Positions 1 through 7,975 of a stretch of DNA of 64,000 nt are shown here, piece by piece. Position numbers and translations under genes: made by a program. How positions within the stretch are numbered: the first letter of the stretch is position 1; each line of letters opens with the position of its first letter. The notes under the pieces were generated by a model. That model saw nothing but the letters and a program-made list of their open reading frames with translations. It ran no database searches and was not told the origin of the DNA. This DNA is from Candidatus Babelota bacterium (lineage in GTDB: Bacteria; Babelota; Babeliae; Babelales; Vermiphilaceae). Where the stretch lies: contig JAPLIS010000002.1 in NCBI GenBank assembly GCA_026388985.1, positions 62,001 through 126,000 of the forward strand. Reading direction: 5' to 3'.

Positions 1-767
1 TTACCAATACAAAAATGGCTGCTCCGGTATTAAAATGGGTAGCAAGGCAGATGGATGAACGGTATGAAAAAATGGCTGCATGTGGTGCGCGTAATATTTT
101 TGATTATAACGCGCAGTGCGATGAAACGGGTAACGTTGAGCGTATGCCATTTATAGTGGTTATGATTGATGAGCTTGCTGATTTAATGATTACGGTAGGA
201 CGTGAAGTTGAAGATTCTATTGCACGTATCACGCAGATGGCGCGCGCAGCAGGCATTCATCTTATTGTGGCAACGCAACGGCCATCAGTTGATGTTATAA
301 CGGGAGTCATAAAAGTTAATTTTCCCAGCAGAATATCTTTTCGAGTGACATCTCGTATTGACTCACGTACCATTTTGGATTGTGGTGGCGCTGATAAATT
401 ACTGGGACGCGGCGATATGCTTTTTTTAGATTCAACAACAGCAACATTAAGGCGAGTGCATGGGGCGTATGTATCTGATGCAGAAATTGCCCAGGTAACA
501 GGGCATATCAGGAGTGAGAGCACGGTCAATTATTTTGATATACATACTGAATTAGCCAAGGGCCAAGAGAGCTTGGATGCAAAAGATGATGCATTATATG
601 GAGAAGTTTTGCATTTTTTGGATGAAATTGAATCTTTATCTATTTCATCACTACAACGAAAGTTTAAAATAGGGTATAATCGTTCTGCACGCATTATTGA
701 TCAGCTTGAGTCAACTGGTCGGATAATGCCAACAGATGGTAGCAAGACTCGCCGTGTTATAAAATAG
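1..767 (+). CDS. ftsK: DNA translocase FtsK, C-terminal part (5' end outside window)
   Basis: The reading frame is open from the first bases, so the gene starts upstream; about 254 codons are visible. FtsK/SpoIIIE is a membrane-anchored hexameric ATPase that pumps chromosomal DNA through the closing septum and activates Xer recombination. Visible here are the Walker B strand (VVMIDELADLM), the motor segment with ATQRPSVDVITG and the conserved RVTSRIDSRTILD stretch. The C-terminal winged-helix gamma domain (about the last 65 residues, ending GSKTRRVIK) reads the polar KOPS sequences. The Walker A motif and membrane domain are off the window. A xerD-like gene lies at 49143. Identification is secure. 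Confidence 0.96.
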   Translation, partial: TNTKMAAPVLKWVARQMDERYEKMAACGARNIFDYNAQCDETGNVERMPFIVVMIDELADLMITVGREVEDSIARITQMARAAGIHLIVATQRPSVDVITGVIKVNFPSRISFRVTSRIDSRTILDCGGADKLLGRGDMLFLDSTTATLRRVHGAYVSDAEIAQVTGHIRSESTVNYFDIHTELAKGQESLDAKDDALYGEVLHFLDEIESLSISSLQRKFKIGYNRSARIIDQLESTGRIMPTDGSKTRRVIK

Positions 768-794
768 TTTTCATGAAGTAATAGAATTTCTTGC

Positions 795-823
795 TTGACA
801 AATGCTTAAAAAAAAGACATTTT
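795..823 (+). promoter_or_regulatory. Possible sigma-70 promoter for murF
   Basis: A perfect -35 hexamer TTGACA (795-800) lies about 95 bases before the murF start in the gap after ftsK. The -10 at 17 bases is poor (CATTTT), so only the -35 box is convincing. A promoter is plausible because the ftsK-murF gap is about 130 bases. Confidence 0.3.
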
Positions 824-896
824 TCTTCCAGAGTTAAGATGTTTTTATAGCAAGGCAGCAGTAGTAGTGTATTTTAATTAAACAGAGGAATTATCG

Positions 897-2312
897 ATGC
901 CGTTTGACACACATTTTATACAAGAAACATTATCTGGCGTATCGATTTTATATGGAACTTGTCCACAAAACCCAACTTTTGCAGTTGATTCACGTGGGGT
1001 AAAGCCAGGAGATATTTTTATAGCGCTGCCTGGTGAAAAAGTAAATGGACACTCTTTTGTTGAGTCTGCATTACGCAATGGCGCATCAGGTGTTATTGTT
1101 GCGCATGATCAACAGGGCGTAATAGATGCATGTGATAAAAAATTATTGAAAGACAAGTTTGTTCTTTCTGTGCCAGAACCATTAGATGCTCTTATTACTT
1201 TGGCTCGAGCTTGGCGGGCTCAATTTTCTTATCCTGTTTTGGCGATTACCGGTTCTGTGGGTAAAACGTCAACAAAAGAGCTTTTGACGCATATCGTTGG
1301 ATTAGCTGGTAAAAAGTATCTTTCTTCACAGGGTAATCAAAATACGCTCATTGGTGTAGCTATTAATATATTGCGCTTAGGCCATGAGCATGAGGGAGCT
1401 CTTTTTGAGGTGGGCATTAATAAGCGAGGAGAAATGGAAAGAATAGCAGATCTTTTGCGTCCAACCTATGCATTAATTACCAACATTGGCCATGCTCACA
1501 TGGAAGGGTTGGGTTCTCTTTCTGATATTGCTCTTGAAAAACGATCACTCTTTTCATATTTCACTGAAAAAAGTATTGGTATTGTTAATGGCGATCAGCC
1601 AGTATTGGCACATGTTTCATACCGGCATCCGGTACTTAAATTTGGTTCAAAAACAACCAATCAAGTGCAAGCGCGCAAGATATCTATTTCTGGTGCACAT
1701 ATAAGTTTTATATTGAAAATGTATCAAAAAAAATATCAGATTGATATCAAGCAATCACATGCAGGTGTTATTTTTAACTCTTTGGCAGCAGCATCAGCGG
1801 CGCATTTGTTGAATATTCCGGTTGAACTTATTGTGGAAGGTATCCAGCAATCATTGGTGGTCAATAGACGCTTTGAACAGCGTGCATTAGCTGATCATAA
1901 AGGGGTTCTTATTGATGATTGTTATAATGCTAATCCAGAAAGCATGAAGGCAGCATTGCTTGCATTTCAAGAAATTAAAACAAAAGCGCCAAAAGTTGCT
2001 ATACTGGGAGATATGTTGGAATTAGGTGTTGATTCACCATTTTGGCATCGGCAATTAGGACGGTTTTTACGTAAAACACCATCGCTTGATAAAGTTATTC
2101 TTGTGGGTGATTTAGTTAAGTGGACAAAAAAAACAGCACCAGTTGGTTTAGTTGTTGATTTAGTTAGTTCATGGGAGCAGGCTGTTGAGTGTCTTGAAAA
2201 AGCTATAGATAATCAGGAAGTGGCTGTTTTGGTAAAAGGGTCTAATGCGGTAGGATTAAGTAATTTAGTAGAAAAATTTGCTGCCAAGCGCATACAGCTT
2301 GGTGGATTATAA
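897..2312 (+). CDS. murF: UDP-N-acetylmuramoyl-tripeptide--D-alanyl-D-alanine ligase MurF
   Basis: MurF adds the D-Ala-D-Ala dipeptide to the UDP-MurNAc-tripeptide with ATP, the last cytoplasmic step of the peptidoglycan precursor. At 471 aa it is full length for the family. The ATP-binding P-loop GSVGKTS is at residues 119-125, followed by the Mur-ligase GNQNTLIGVA stretch near 146-155 and the C-terminal-domain motif DDCYNANPESM. The start follows AGAGGAATT, a reasonable ribosome site. rsmH follows 40 bases downstream, resembling a rearranged fragment of the division and cell-wall (dcw) cluster. Presence of murF argues that this organism still makes peptidoglycan. Confidence 0.96.
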   Translation: MPFDTHFIQETLSGVSILYGTCPQNPTFAVDSRGVKPGDIFIALPGEKVNGHSFVESALRNGASGVIVAHDQQGVIDACDKKLLKDKFVLSVPEPLDALITLARAWRAQFSYPVLAITGSVGKTSTKELLTHIVGLAGKKYLSSQGNQNTLIGVAINILRLGHEHEGALFEVGINKRGEMERIADLLRPTYALITNIGHAHMEGLGSLSDIALEKRSLFSYFTEKSIGIVNGDQPVLAHVSYRHPVLKFGSKTTNQVQARKISISGAHISFILKMYQKKYQIDIKQSHAGVIFNSLAAASAAHLLNIPVELIVEGIQQSLVVNRRFEQRALADHKGVLIDDCYNANPESMKAALLAFQEIKTKAPKVAILGDMLELGVDSPFWHRQLGRFLRKTPSLDKVILVGDLVKWTKKTAPVGLVVDLVSSWEQAVECLEKAIDNQEVAVLVKGSNAVGLSNLVEKFAAKRIQLGGL

Positions 2313-2352
2313 GTATAAGCTTTTTAGAAGAGCTATAAATGGGGTTGGCATT

Positions 2353-3270
2353 ATGTCTGAAGAAGTGCAAGGCGTTATATTATATCATAAGCCGGTTTTA
2401 GTTAAGGAAGTGTTGACGTATCTGAATCTACAGCCGGGTGGCGTATATATAGATGCGACATTTGGATCTGGGGGACATACACGGGCAATTTTAGAAGCGG
2501 AACCGACTTGTTCTGTTATAGCAATTGATTGGGATAACTCTTCATTAGATACATATGGCTTACCCCTGCAAGAAGAATTTGGGGATAGATTGCGATTGGT
2601 GTGGGGTTCTTTTTCTCATTTATATAAAATTGTAAAAAAAGAACGCATCAAAAAACTAAATGGTATATTGGCTGATTTTGGTACATCGCAAATTCAAATT
2701 ATGGAACAACCAGGATTTTCAATATACCGTGATACGCCGCTTGATATGCGTATGTCAAGATCGCATTATCACATTACGGCACAAGAAGTAATCAATACCG
2801 GATCACCAGAAAAACTGCGTGAAATTTTTTGGCAATTGGGTGAAGAACGGTATGCCAAACAGATTGTTGAGTTGTTGTTAGTAGAGCGTAAAAAGAAGGC
2901 AATAACAACCACCACTCAGTTGGCAGCACTTGTGGTAAAAGCAGTGCCAAAACAGTCTAGTCATTCGATACATCCCGCAACACGAGTGTTTCAGGCGTTG
3001 CGTATGTATGTGAATAAAGAGTTGGATAACATAGAAGCGTTTTTAGCAGGAAGTGTTGGCGCGTTGAGTCCTCAAGGGCGCTTGGTGTGTATTAGCTTTC
3101 ATTCACTTGAAGATCGAGTGGTAAAATCTTTTTTTCATGATGAATCGCAAGCGGGACGGTTAGATGTTTTGACAAAGAAAGTAGTGGTTGCGCAAGATGA
3201 AGAGTTAGCAGTTAATGCTTCTGCTCGATCAGCACGATTACGAGTTGCATCTCGTACAGATATCTTATAA
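2353..3270 (+). CDS. rsmH: 16S rRNA (cytosine-1402-N4)-methyltransferase RsmH
   Basis: RsmH (MraW) methylates N4 of C1402 in the decoding centre of 16S rRNA using S-adenosylmethionine. The SAM-binding loop DATFGSGGHT is at residues 34-43. The family signature near ILADFGTSQIQ (usually DLGxSSxQ) and the C-terminal CISFHSLEDRVVK are clear. The frame is open further upstream into murF, but the ATG at 2353 (MSEEVQ) gives 305 aa, the usual family length, and starts just before the conserved HKPVL segment, so I chose it. It is probably co-transcribed with murF. Confidence 0.94.
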   Translation: MSEEVQGVILYHKPVLVKEVLTYLNLQPGGVYIDATFGSGGHTRAILEAEPTCSVIAIDWDNSSLDTYGLPLQEEFGDRLRLVWGSFSHLYKIVKKERIKKLNGILADFGTSQIQIMEQPGFSIYRDTPLDMRMSRSHYHITAQEVINTGSPEKLREIFWQLGEERYAKQIVELLLVERKKKAITTTTQLAALVVKAVPKQSSHSIHPATRVFQALRMYVNKELDNIEAFLAGSVGALSPQGRLVCISFHSLEDRVVKSFFHDESQAGRLDVLTKKVVVAQDEELAVNASARSARLRVASRTDIL

Positions 3271-3301
3271 AGAGCGGAGTATATCAAAAAAAAGAAAAAG
3301 T

Positions 3302-3330
3302 TTGACAAAAGACAACGTTATCTTTAAATT
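3302..3330 (+). promoter_or_regulatory. Sigma-70-type promoter upstream of spoVG
   Basis: TTGACA (3302-3307), a 17-base spacer and TAAATT (3325-3330) give near-consensus boxes 74 bases before the spoVG start. They lie directly after the rsmH stop, so this looks like a new transcription unit. Confidence 0.55.
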
Positions 3331-3403
3331 TATCTTTGATTACCGTGTGAGAGTAGTATGAGTAATTAAAGCAGAGATAGTTATTGTCTCTAAAGGTGCA
3401 TCC

Positions 3404-3697
3404 ATGGAAATAACGGAGATAAAGGTTTTCCCAACCAGGGATGGTGGGCGTTTAAAAGCCTATGCAACTGTAGTTTTTGATAATTGTTTTATAATTCGAG
3501 ATTTGAAAGTTATAGAAGGACAAAAAGGTTTGTTTGTTTCTATGCCTTCTCGAAAGCGTAAAGATGGTTCCTTTAGAGATATAGTACATCCGCTTAATGT
3601 TGAAATGCGTACTAAGATTGAACAGGGCATAATTGAAGAGTTTGATCGTGTTATTAAACTCGGAGAAGATGTCCCAACAGCAGAAACACAAGAATAG
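3404..3697 (+). CDS. spoVG: SpoVG family protein
   Basis: A 97-residue protein with the whole SpoVG fold: MEITEIKVFP at the start, the central FVSMPSRKRKDG loop, and DIVHPLNVEMR towards the end. In Firmicutes and spirochaetes SpoVG is a small nucleic-acid-binding regulator; its targets in this lineage are unknown. Length and motif order match the family. A good promoter lies 74 bases upstream and tRNA-Gln follows 42 bases after the stop, so the two may share a transcript. Despite the name it implies nothing about sporulation. Confidence 0.92.
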   Translation: MEITEIKVFPTRDGGRLKAYATVVFDNCFIIRDLKVIEGQKGLFVSMPSRKRKDGSFRDIVHPLNVEMRTKIEQGIIEEFDRVIKLGEDVPTAETQE

Positions 3698-3738
3698 TAG
3701 CAACTATTATTTTTGTTCAACAGAGAATAACATTAGTT

Positions 3739-3813
3739 TGGGGCGTAGCCAAGCGGTAAGGCAACTGGTTTTGGTCCAGTCATACGGAGGTTCGAATCCT
3801 TCCGCCCCAGCCA
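3739..3813 (+). tRNA. tRNA-Gln (anticodon TTG), CCA encoded
   Basis: The cloverleaf can be drawn by eye. Acceptor stem TGGGGCG (3739-3745) pairs with CGCCCCA (3803-3809). The anticodon stem ACTGG/CCAGT encloses loop TTTTGGT with anticodon TTG. The T-arm carries GGTTCGAATCC. The discriminator base is G3810 and the 3' CCA (3811-3813) is encoded. The weak first base pair (T-A) is typical of tRNA-Gln. It is the only tRNA I could find in the window. Confidence 0.95.
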
Positions 3814-3831
3814 TTAATCGTAAAATACATT

Positions 3832-4449
3832 ATGCCATATACCCTTTTTCTTGCATCAAAATCTCCTTCACGTAAAATGCTTTTAACTCAGGCATTAATT
3901 CCTTTTACCGTCATAGAACAAACTGCTGATGAAGCACAGTGTGATTGGTCTTTACCTTTAGCCACTTTGGTGCAAAACATTGCAGAATATAAGATGCACC
4001 ATGTAGTGCTGCCAGCGGGAACAGTTGAAGGTGAGTTTTGCTTTGTGTTAACAGCAGATACATTGTCGCAAGATAAAACTGATGGTTTTATTTTGGGTAA
4101 ACCAATTGACCGTGCTGATGCAATTGCTCAGATTAAACGGGGCAGAATGGGTTCACGTTTGTGTACTGCTTTTTATTTAAATAAGTATGTATGGCAGAAT
4201 AATGAGTGGCATATTAAAATGAGCCACACAGAGTGTGTGCAGGTTGATTATACCTTTTTTATTCCCGACAATTTAATAGACTGGTATCTTGATAATTCAA
4301 TAGGACTACAAGCTGCAGGAGCGGTTGCAGTTGAAGAATGTGGTTCACAATTTTTACAATCAATACAGGGATCCCATTCGGGACTTATTGGTTTGCCTAT
4401 GTTTGAACTGCGGCAAGCGTTAACAGCATGCGGTTTTTTTAATACGTGA
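3832..4449 (+). CDS. maf: Maf-family nucleotide pyrophosphatase
   Basis: Maf/YhdE/YceF proteins hydrolyse non-canonical or modified nucleoside triphosphates and are house-cleaning enzymes linked to division arrest. The signature LASKSPSRK is at residues 7-15 (family LASxSPRR), followed by the ADT catalytic stretch, a GKP motif and a C-terminal GLPMFEL segment. At 205 aa it is full length. It starts 19 bases after the tRNA and may be read from the same transcript. Substrate choice (dTTP/UTP type or m7GTP type) cannot be decided by eye. Confidence 0.88.
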   Translation: MPYTLFLASKSPSRKMLLTQALIPFTVIEQTADEAQCDWSLPLATLVQNIAEYKMHHVVLPAGTVEGEFCFVLTADTLSQDKTDGFILGKPIDRADAIAQIKRGRMGSRLCTAFYLNKYVWQNNEWHIKMSHTECVQVDYTFFIPDNLIDWYLDNSIGLQAAGAVAVEECGSQFLQSIQGSHSGLIGLPMFELRQALTACGFFNT

Positions 4450-4481
4450 TTTTTCTATTTAGTATCCGTCTTTACATATTA

Positions 4482-5300
4482 CTAGAGCACTACACAAGTA
4501 GCGCGATTGCGTACTGTTTTACGCGGCGCATTACTAGATTGTTGATTATGTTGGATTCTTATGAGATCAATCATTTGCTGTAACAATGGATCTTGACAAT
4601 AGGGGGCAGCATAATCGCAGCATAGTTTGCGAACGGTGGCAACAGGAAGTTTTGATATATTATTTAAAACATGTTCTAATTGTTTTTGTTTAGCGAAAGC
4701 TTGGAGTGTTTTTTTTCGAGCTTTTCGCGTTTGTTTAATAACTGCTTTCATATCTCCCAAATCGCAAGGTTTAAACAGTGAGCCAGATAGGATTGCTCCA
4801 TTAAAGACGAGTATTTTTACTATTTCAGCATTGCCTTGGCAAGCAGCCTGCGACAATGAGGTTATACCATTGCTAGGTTTTTGATTAACATGTGCACCAG
4901 CTGCGATCAATATGCGTACTATTTCAGCATTGCCTTGGTAAGTAGCCTGCAACAATGGGGTATAATAGTCATATTTATCTGCTTGATTAACATGTGCGCC
5001 AGCTGAGACTAATATACGTACTATTTCAGCATTGTTCATGTAACTAACAGCAAGCAATAATGGCGTATTGCATCCATGTGCTTGATTAACATTTACTCCT
5101 GATGCGATTGCCTTATTTAGATCATCTATGCTGTCATTAAATAGAGCATCCAATAATGCTCTATTCGCTTGTTCAGAAGTAAGTTCCTGAGCAGCTACAG
5201 CCTCTTTATGTTCTTGATCCTGATACATTGCATATACACTAACCGGCTCTAAGGCTGTAGCCAATACAAGAGCGATAATAAGATATTTGCTAGTTTTCAT
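4482..5300 (-). CDS. Secreted ankyrin-repeat protein with C-terminal CaaX-like box
   Basis: A 272-residue protein with a signal peptide (residues 1-24, ending SVYA), about four ankyrin repeats (45-175; repeated AEIVRILVSAGAHVNQ-type helices and loops), a basic linker (191-208) and a C-terminal motif LPVATVRKLCCDYA (218-231). That motif resembles the leucine-proline box seen at the ends of the other ankyrin proteins here. The last four residues are C269-V-V-L, an apparent CaaX prenylation box of the geranylgeranyl type (X = Leu), preceded by the basic stretch RKTVRNRAT. I checked the codons and the stop on the minus strand. Ankyrin plus CaaX is the arrangement of Legionella AnkB, lipidated by the host. 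Function here is not known; a host-directed effector is the inference. Confidence 0.88.
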   Translation of the reverse strand: MKTSKYLIIALVLATALEPVSVYAMYQDQEHKEAVAAQELTSEQANRALLDALFNDSIDDLNKAIASGVNVNQAHGCNTPLLLAVSYMNNAEIVRILVSAGAHVNQADKYDYYTPLLQATYQGNAEIVRILIAAGAHVNQKPSNGITSLSQAACQGNAEIVKILVFNGAILSGSLFKPCDLGDMKAVIKQTRKARKKTLQAFAKQKQLEHVLNNISKLPVATVRKLCCDYAAPYCQDPLLQQMIDLIRIQHNQQSSNAPRKTVRNRATCVVL

Positions 5301-5477
5301 AGTATAAACTTTCCATTTACTTGTTTTAGGTGGATTGCTCTGTGCGAATTAGTTGTTAACTATACGTTTATACCACATCATTATTAACTTGTCAGCTGGT
5401 ATCGATAGAAAAGGGTGTTTTTGGGGAAAATAAGGGGCTGCGTCGGCGTAAGATAGGGAATGGGGTGAGATAGGTTT
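5301..5477. other. Intergenic spacer upstream of the CaaX ankyrin gene
   Basis: This AT-rich spacer should hold the promoter of the ankyrin gene on the minus strand. I saw no convincing promoter boxes, RNA gene or conserved ORF. The rest of the 426-base gap holds the hairpin at 5478-5530 and the gene fossil at 5606-5710. Confidence 0.4.
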
Positions 5478-5530
5478 ACATAAAAAAATAGAGTGGGGCA
5501 CTTTATCGCATCCACTCTATTTTTTTATGT
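5478..5530. terminator. Bidirectional hairpin terminator
   Basis: Two perfect 19-base inverted arms (5478-5496 and 5512-5530) enclose a 15-base loop. The core GAGTGG/CCACTC carries A-rich and T-rich flanks, so either strand ends in a U-run. It sits downstream of the minus-strand gene at 5727-6035. Confidence 0.75.
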
Positions 5531-5605
5531 TGCTTATTTTTGTATGATTTTACTTAATGTGCGTATCTAGTTGTGTTCTACTCATGTTCTATTTTTTATG
5601 ATTTA

Positions 5606-5710
5606 CTCTTGTATTAATGCGCATAACTGCTCATTTTCTATACCCACAGAATGTGCGTAAGCACCCACTAAGTCTTCAAGAGATGCTACTGATAAAGATA
5701 GAGCATTCTG
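5606..5710 (-). pseudogene. Possible gene fragment (about 35 codons)
   Basis: On the minus strand, 35 codons without a start but ending in TAA read like real protein (for example LSLSVASLEDLVGAY followed by HSVGIENEQLCALIQE). A stop lies directly upstream in frame. It lies just after the 5727-6035 gene but in another frame, so it could be the frameshifted end of that gene or debris of another. I do not recognise the family. Confidence 0.35.
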
Positions 5711-5726
5711 TTATTTACTAATGCTA

Positions 5727-6035
5727 TTAACCTAGTTGATTTAATTCCCTTTCTAATCGATTAGCTTTGTCTTTATAGTAGACCGCGGAAAAATCAGGAT
5801 TTTTTAGTGTGCCGGCTTCAATGAGACGCGCCATGCTACGGGCATGCTCGATTTCTCTTTTAAGTAATTCTTTTTGTGTTAGTGGTCGCTGATTATAGAT
5901 TTGAGGGCCTCTCGTTAAGCGAAGTTTGTCATTTTTTACAGGAGGTAATTCGTCATCCATTGCTTCTGCTGAAGAAATTGGTATTGGTATTGATCCCAAT
6001 AGTAGGATGACAGAGAAGAGTATTTTTTTGTTCAT
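5727..6035 (-). CDS. Small secreted protein of unknown function
   Basis: 102 residues from the ATG at 6035, preceded by AAAGGGAC, a better ribosome site than the in-frame ATG at 6059. Residues 1-25 are a signal peptide (MNKKILFSVILLLGS, then a short tail ending AEA). The mature part is a charged, probably helical protein (TQKELLKREIEHARSMARLI). No family recognised. Export and small size match other lineage-specific secreted proteins nearby. Confidence 0.7.
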   Translation of the reverse strand: MNKKILFSVILLLGSIPIPISSAEAMDDELPPVKNDKLRLTRGPQIYNQRPLTQKELLKREIEHARSMARLIEAGTLKNPDFSAVYYKDKANRLERELNQLG

Positions 6036-6213
6036 GATATAGTCCCTTTTTTTATACATTATATATATTTAAATACTTTAAGTTACTTCTTACTATTTAG
6101 AATAGCATTAAGAAACATCAAAAAGCAACCATTTGTAATAATTTTTTTTAATTATTGATTAAAAATGCATATTGTAATAGTTTTTTTTAAAATCTTATTG
6201 ATTTTTTTTGGGC

Positions 6214-6393
6214 CTAAAAAAATAATAAGACTCCAGAGTTTTCATTGTGTTGCACATAGTTTTCTATCGCTGCAAGAGCGCTATTGTAGGGGGTATATTG
6301 AATGGTGAAAGAAGGGTTGTGAGAGGGCAGCTGTAATGGTGGCAAAAGGGATATCTAGATCAAGTGTAAAAGCAATAGAGTCCCACGCGCATA
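6214..6393 (-). pseudogene. Possible frameshifted gene remnant
   Basis: The minus strand reads about 38 codons (containing AWDSIAFTLDLDIPFATITA) to a stop at CTACAATAG. At the same point another frame continues with YNSALAAIENYVQHNENSG up to a stop at about 6214. Joined by one frameshift the two make a plausible C-terminal protein segment of about 60 residues. Family not recognised. Confidence 0.35.
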
Positions 6394-6460
6394 TTTAGCA
6401 CGTTTTTTTTTAACATGCAACATCTATTCTGTGTATGCTAACCATGATGAGATAGCTTAT

Positions 6461-6518
6461 AATACACAAGAGACTGGCTGCGAAATAAGAATCGTAGTCA
6501 GTCTCTTGTGTATTTTTT
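6461..6518. terminator. Hairpin terminator
   Basis: Perfect 16-base arms (6461-6476 and 6499-6514; core AAGAGACTG/CAGTCTCTT) enclose a 22-base loop, followed on the plus strand by a T-run. It lies 37 bases past the stop of the minus-strand gene 6555-7031. Confidence 0.65.
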
Positions 6519-6554
6519 AAAGTTTTTATATTTTTTAAAAATGTAAAAATTGTT

Positions 6555-7031
6555 TTAATTAAAAAGTTTTTTATTCTGAGGTTGCCATTGCTTTAAAATC
6601 TCTTTATACAACTGTTCTTTGGGGTTAACTTTAGGGTTATGTTCAATTTTAGTTGTTGTTTTTTCAAGACTTATTCGTACCGTGTCATCATCGCAGAGCG
6701 TGACATCAATTTTATTGATATCGGTCATAAGTTTTTTTTGCTCTGCTTTACGTACCATTTCCTCATCCATTGCATCAAGCAATAACAGTTCAAGGATTTT
6801 GGCAAAATCGCTTACTGTTTCTTCTATTCCCGATGCCGTAAGATTAAGATCGCTAATAGTGTCTATTTTTTGTAATTCAGTGTGTAAGCCATCTCTCATG
6901 GCGGTAGTTACTATATTTTTAAGGCCGTTCGTATCATGTTCTACTATCCAACGTAATAAGCAGAGCAACTCATACGATATAGTAAATTGACCACTGTGAT
7001 TTTTGTTAAAGAAATCTCCATTATCTATCAT
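6555..7031 (-). CDS. Hypothetical protein downstream of htpX
   Basis: 158 residues, no signal peptide or membrane segment. It is acidic and mostly helical by composition, with a lysine-rich C-terminus (KQWQPQNKKLF). A clear ribosome site (AAGGAAC) precedes the ATG. It starts 32 bases after htpX on the same strand and so probably belongs to the hspR-htpX heat-shock unit. I recognise no domain; a cytoplasmic accessory role is a guess from position only. Confidence 0.75.
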   Translation of the reverse strand: MIDNGDFFNKNHSGQFTISYELLCLLRWIVEHDTNGLKNIVTTAMRDGLHTELQKIDTISDLNLTASGIEETVSDFAKILELLLLDAMDEEMVRKAEQKKLMTDINKIDVTLCDDDTVRISLEKTTTKIEHNPKVNPKEQLYKEILKQWQPQNKKLFN

Positions 7032-7063
7032 GGCATGTTCCTTTTTGTATAGGGTGGTTTTTT

Positions 7064-7936
7064 CTATGAACGCATATTTTTAAACTGAGCGCGTAAACGT
7101 TTTATTCTTTCTTGCATTGGTGGATGAGTTGAAAATAAATTCACAAATCCATTGCTGGTAAAAGGATGGACAATAAATAAAGATGCGGTACTTGCTTTTT
7201 GTGTGTCGTCATTGCGTAAATGTTCATGTGCAATGCTGCTGTTTAATTTTTCTAGGGCGTCGGCAAGAGCAAGCGGATCTCGTGAAGTACAGGCTCCTGT
7301 TTCATCAGCTAAATATTCTCTAGATCGAGATAACGCAAGCTGTAAAAGAGTTGCGGCGATAGGCATTAAAATGGCGACAAGAATCATAAAAAGTGGATTT
7401 CCTTTTTTGTCGCGATCATTACTCATTGAACCCCAAAAAGCAGCGTACTGTAGCATATGCGCTAAATAACCGATTGCAGCAGCTAAGGTTGCGGCCATAG
7501 TGGTTATTAAAATGTCACGATTTTTAACATGAGCCAATTCATGTGCCAATACACCACGTAGTTCATCTTTATTAAGTAAACTCATAATGCCAGAAGTTAC
7601 CGCTACAGAAGCATGGCTTGGATTGCGCCCTGTTGCAAATGCATTTGCCATTTGTGTTGGGATTAACCATAACTGTGGCATTGGTATCTGCATGGTGCGT
7701 GCAAGTTCAGAAACTATATCATATACCCATGGGTAGGTATTTTTATCAAGAGGTTGCGCTTTATACATAGAAAGTACTATGCGGTCAGAGTAAAAGTACA
7801 TCACACCATTCATTACAAGTGCCATAATAAAAGCAATTTGTACTCCGTGATACCCACCTATAAGGCTACCAATAGATAATAATAAGCCACTCATGGCGGC
7901 CAAGAGAATAACGGTTTTTATTTGATTTAAAATCAT
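7064..7936 (-). CDS. htpX: Membrane zinc metalloprotease HtpX
   Basis: HtpX degrades misfolded membrane proteins, working alongside FtsH. At 290 aa it is the usual length. Two N-terminal membrane helices (about 6-27 and 33-49) are followed by the zinc motif HELAH at residues 132-136, two further hydrophobic segments (about 143-165 and 182-202) and the third zinc ligand in SRSREYLADETGA (E207). All catalytic residues are present. It is directly downstream of an HspR-like regulator, which suggests heat-shock control, and upstream of a small unknown gene. Confidence 0.95.
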   Translation of the reverse strand: MILNQIKTVILLAAMSGLLLSIGSLIGGYHGVQIAFIMALVMNGVMYFYSDRIVLSMYKAQPLDKNTYPWVYDIVSELARTMQIPMPQLWLIPTQMANAFATGRNPSHASVAVTSGIMSLLNKDELRGVLAHELAHVKNRDILITTMAATLAAAIGYLAHMLQYAAFWGSMSNDRDKKGNPLFMILVAILMPIAATLLQLALSRSREYLADETGACTSRDPLALADALEKLNSSIAHEHLRNDDTQKASTASLFIVHPFTSNGFVNLFSTHPPMQERIKRLRAQFKNMRS

Positions 7937-7975
7937 GGGGTATCCTTTATTTAGGTTAGATACATATCATACTGT

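Larger units (their letters stand above)
6060..6554. other. Intergenic region with decayed coding sequence
   Basis: A 495-base spacer. Its first part is very AT-rich with poly-T and poly-A runs and no pattern. On the minus strand, about 6214-6393 holds two short open stretches in adjacent frames that read like protein. The end near 6461-6518 is a hairpin. No intact gene is supported. Confidence 0.5.
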
